Origin: Albifimbria verrucaria
Lineage: Eukaryota; Ascomycota; Sordariomycetes; Hypocreales; Stachybotryaceae
Assembly: GCA_020081605.1 (NCBI GenBank)
Contig: JAHREC010000045.1
Span: 1,302,001 to 1,366,000, forward strand
Direction of reading: 5' to 3'
DNA: 64,000 nt
Made by a program: the position numbers and the translations under genes. Below are positions 61,348 to 64,000 of the stretch, one piece after another (the stretch's first letter is position 1; every line of letters begins with the position of its first letter). Below the pieces are notes generated by a model. It had not been told where the DNA came from and searched no databases. It saw only the letters and a list, made by a program, of their open reading frames with translations.

Positions 61348-64000
61348 ATGTTGTTCAAGCCTACCGCCTGGTTGCTGGCGCTCGCGCCTCGTCAGTTGCC
61401 CCTTTCTGCCATACGTAGCATACCATCATACTAACGTTACCCAGTTGCCCGCCATGCCTTTGCCCAGCTACCAAACCCTACGCCTTACACCGATGCCGAG
61501 ACCGGTATCAAGTTCGCCGCATGGGACTCTGCCAATGGCAGAATGAGAATGGGCTTCACTTTCCCTTCCAATGCCTTGACAGTCGATTCGACCGAATATA
61601 TCGGTATCCTTGTACGAACAAGCTTCAAATCCTACAAACCTCTATCGCTTTGCTAACAGCCGTAGGAATGTGCAGGTGCAGGCTATTGTGCTTTGTCCTC
61701 AGGCCCTCAAATGCCAGGCAACCTTCTTCTGGCTGCTTACCCCCAGGACGGCGAGGTCTTGACCGCCTTCAAGTGGGCTAGCGGCTATGTCAACCCTGAC
61801 AACTACGCAGGAAACGCCAAGTTGACCCAGATCAGCTCGTCCATCAATTCGACCCACTTCAGACTCGTTTACCGATGCGAGAACTGTCTCGCTTGGAACC
61901 ACAATGGCGAGACCGGATCTTTGAAGACTACCGGCGGCGTCATGGTTATGGCCTGGGCTCACGGCCTTACCCCCAACCAATGGAGAGTGCCCTGCGGATT
62001 CGGCCTATGTCCAACACGAGTCTCAAAGCACTTGGGGTGCTGGCATTGACTCGACTGCTGTTCATGCTGAATACAGCGACTGGGTCAAGCTTGCTACCAA
62101 GGTTGTCCCCGGAAACTGTGGTGGTGGCACTCCTTCAAGCACCTCGGCTATTCCCTCCTCTACTTCGTCTGTCCCCGTTGGCACCGGTATCCCGGTCCCA
62201 ACTGGTACCTCCTACGACTATATCGTTGTTGGATCTGGTGCCGGAGGTATCCCTGTCGCTGACAAGCTCAGCGAGTCTGGCAAGCGTGTTCTGCTTATTG
62301 AGAAGGGCCCTCCTTCTTCCGGACGCTGGGGTGGCAAGCTGAAGCCTAAGTGGCTCGACGGAACCAGCCTGACCCGTTTTGATGTCCCTGGTCTTTGCAA
62401 CCAAATTTGGGTTGACTCTGATGGTGTTGCATGCGCTGACACTGACCAGATGGCCGGTTGCGTTTTGGGTGGTGGCACCGCTGTTAACGCTGGTCTCTGG
62501 TGGAAGCCCAACCCCGTTGATTGGGACTACAACTTCCCTACAGGCTGGAAGTCTAGTGATATCAAGGCCGCGACGGACCGTGTCTTCTCCCGTATCGGCG
62601 GTACTACGACCCCTCAACTGACGGAAAGCTCTATTACCAGCAGGGCTTCAACGTCCTGTCTAACGGACTTAAGGCGGCTGGCTGGACGTCTGTCAACGCA
62701 AACAACTCCCCAGCCAGAAGAACCGAACGTACGGCAATGGTCCTTTCATGTTCTCTGGTGGTGAGCGAGGTGGCCCATTGGCCACCTACCTTGCTAGTGC
62801 CGACAAGCGTAACAACTTTGACCTCTGGACGAACACCCAGGTCAAGCGCGTGATCCGAAACGGTGGCCATATCACCGGTGTGGAGGTAGAGAACTATGCT
62901 GGTGACGGATACCTTGGCACCGTGAACGTGACCCCGTCACTGGCCGTGTCATTTTGTCTGCCGGTACCTTCGGAAGTGCCAAGATCCTTCTGCGAAGTAA
63001 GCTGACCATTTCTCTTTTCCGAAGTGTGCGACTAACATCCCACAGGCGGTATCGGCCCTAAGGATCAGCTGGAAATTGTCAAGAACTCGGCTGACGGCAA
63101 GACCATGGTTGACACCAAGCAGTGGATTGACCTCCTGTTGGCTACAACCTCGAGGACCACACCAACGTGAGTTGTGTGATATGCTTCAAATTCACTATGG
63201 CATGCTGACCTAATTGTAGACTGACCTTGTCATCTCACACCCTGACGTGGTTCACTATGACTTCTACAAGGCCTGGACCGACCCTATCGAGGCTGATAAG
63301 ACTGCTTACCTCAGTATGATGATCCGGACTCCCAGGAGGGTGACTTTGCTAATCGTTTCTCAGGCAAGCGAACTGGCATCCTCGCCCAAGCCGCACCTAA
63401 CATCGGACCTCTGTTCTTCGACGAGGTCCGCGGCACTGACAACATCGTCCGCTCATTCCAGTACACCGCCCGTGTTGAAGGTGGCCACGATATCCCTGAT
63501 GGCAGTATGTATTCCCTCTTGGTAAATTATAAGAAAATTTCTGACCACCTTTGTAGAGGCTATGGTCATCAGCCAATACCTTGGCCGTGGTGCTGTTTCC
63601 AGAGGCCGAATGACCATTACTCCCAGCCTCACCACTGCTGTCAGCACGGTCCCCTACCTCATAGAAAAGGCCGACAGGGAGGCTGTCATCAAGTCCCTTG
63701 AGAACATCCAGAACGCATTGAAGAATGTCAAGGATCTCAAGTGGGAGTACCCCCTGCCGGCACAACGATGCGCCAGCACGTCGAGAACGTAAGTAGTTCT
63801 TTCACTGTTTAAATACTCAGGAAGCTAACCTTGCCAGATGATCATTACCACTGGCAACCGCCGCTCCAACCACTGGATCGGTACCAACAAGATCGGCACA
63901 AAGGATGGCCGTATCGGTGGTGACTCTGTTGTTGATCTTAACACCAAGGTGTATGGTACCGACAACCTGTTCGTCGTTGACGCCTCCATCTTCCCCGGCA
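61348..64000 (+). CDS. Cellobiose dehydrogenase (cytochrome + GMC flavin domains), 3' end beyond window
   Basis: Secreted flavocytochrome that oxidises cellobiose and passes electrons to lytic polysaccharide monooxygenases. Exon 1 (61348-61391) encodes a signal peptide (MLFKPTAWLLALAP, with LARHAFA ending it after the splice). The heme b cytochrome domain follows, with GRMRMGFTFP carrying the axial Met and the AGAGYCALSSGPQ and YRCENCLAWNHNG regions. A Ser/Thr/Pro linker (GGGTPSSTSAIPSSTSS) leads to the dehydrogenase domain: DYIVVGSGAGGIPVADKL, VLGGGTAVNAGLWW, LSAGTFGSAKILL, and VVDASIFPG near the edge. Whether a cellulose-binding module follows is not visible. Frame breaks at 61976-61980 (one C too many), 62610-62613, 62708-62711, 62932-62935, near 63,130, near 63,313 and at 63750-63754 are nearly all C-run errors. 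Confidence 0.93.

Noticed and set aside
1..64000. CRISPR arrays, bacterial operons or Shine-Dalgarno sites
   Set aside because: The window is spliced fungal nuclear DNA; no regularly spaced repeats of CRISPR type were seen.

Overview
The window looks like nuclear DNA of a filamentous ascomycete (Pezizomycotina, most likely a Sordariomycete such as Hypocreales). Genes are split by short 48-90 bp GT-AG introns, and the families are typical of that group: SAT-type polyketide synthase, DMATS prenyltransferase, fused copalyl diphosphate/kaurene-type synthase, Zn2Cys6 regulators, Clr5-ankyrin protein, 2EXR protein and cellobiose dehydrogenase. The genus is inference.

Layout. 1-25,972 reads as a polyketide/prenylation block: a non-reducing PKS cut by the left edge, a family 2 glycosyltransferase, inositol-3-phosphate synthase, a DHA2 efflux transporter, a Zn2Cys6 regulator, a divergent gene for an unusual ER-ACP-carnitine acyltransferase protein (the tail of a highly reducing PKS without its front half), an unrecognised three-exon gene, an O-methyltransferase and a DMATS prenyltransferase. 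26,367-28,821 holds a second Zn2Cys6 regulator and a PLAC8 protein. 29,864-40,141 is a diterpene-type block: two-domain diterpene synthase, GMC oxidoreductase, rhodopsin-like membrane protein and cytochrome P450. 41-44 kb is gene-poor, with a tRNA-Thr and AGATTTTG-type repeats. 44-53 kb carries a Clr5-ankyrin gene, a tannase-family esterase and a 2EXR protein. 55-64 kb looks like conserved chromosome: a zinc alcohol dehydrogenase, an SNM1/Artemis-type nuclease and a cellobiose dehydrogenase that runs off the right edge.

Two results matter most. First, almost every protein-coding gene, including conserved enzymes, is interrupted by one-base shifts, and most lie in a mononucleotide run that is one base short, very often four C or G where the frame needs five. 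This looks like homopolymer error in the assembly, so these genes should not be read as pseudogenes without resequencing. Second, the ER-ACP-cAT protein lacks KS, AT, DH, MT and KR, and its carrier domain has Glu where the phosphopantetheine Ser should be. It sits divergently beside a regulator and near a SAT-type PKS, and is the best candidate here for something undescribed.

How the genes may work together (inference): the NR-PKS makes an aromatic core from a SAT-loaded starter, the ER-cAT protein may act in trans on an acyl chain, the methyltransferase and prenyltransferase decorate, and the transporter exports. The diterpene synthase, P450 and GMC enzyme may form a separate neighbouring pathway or supply a hybrid product.
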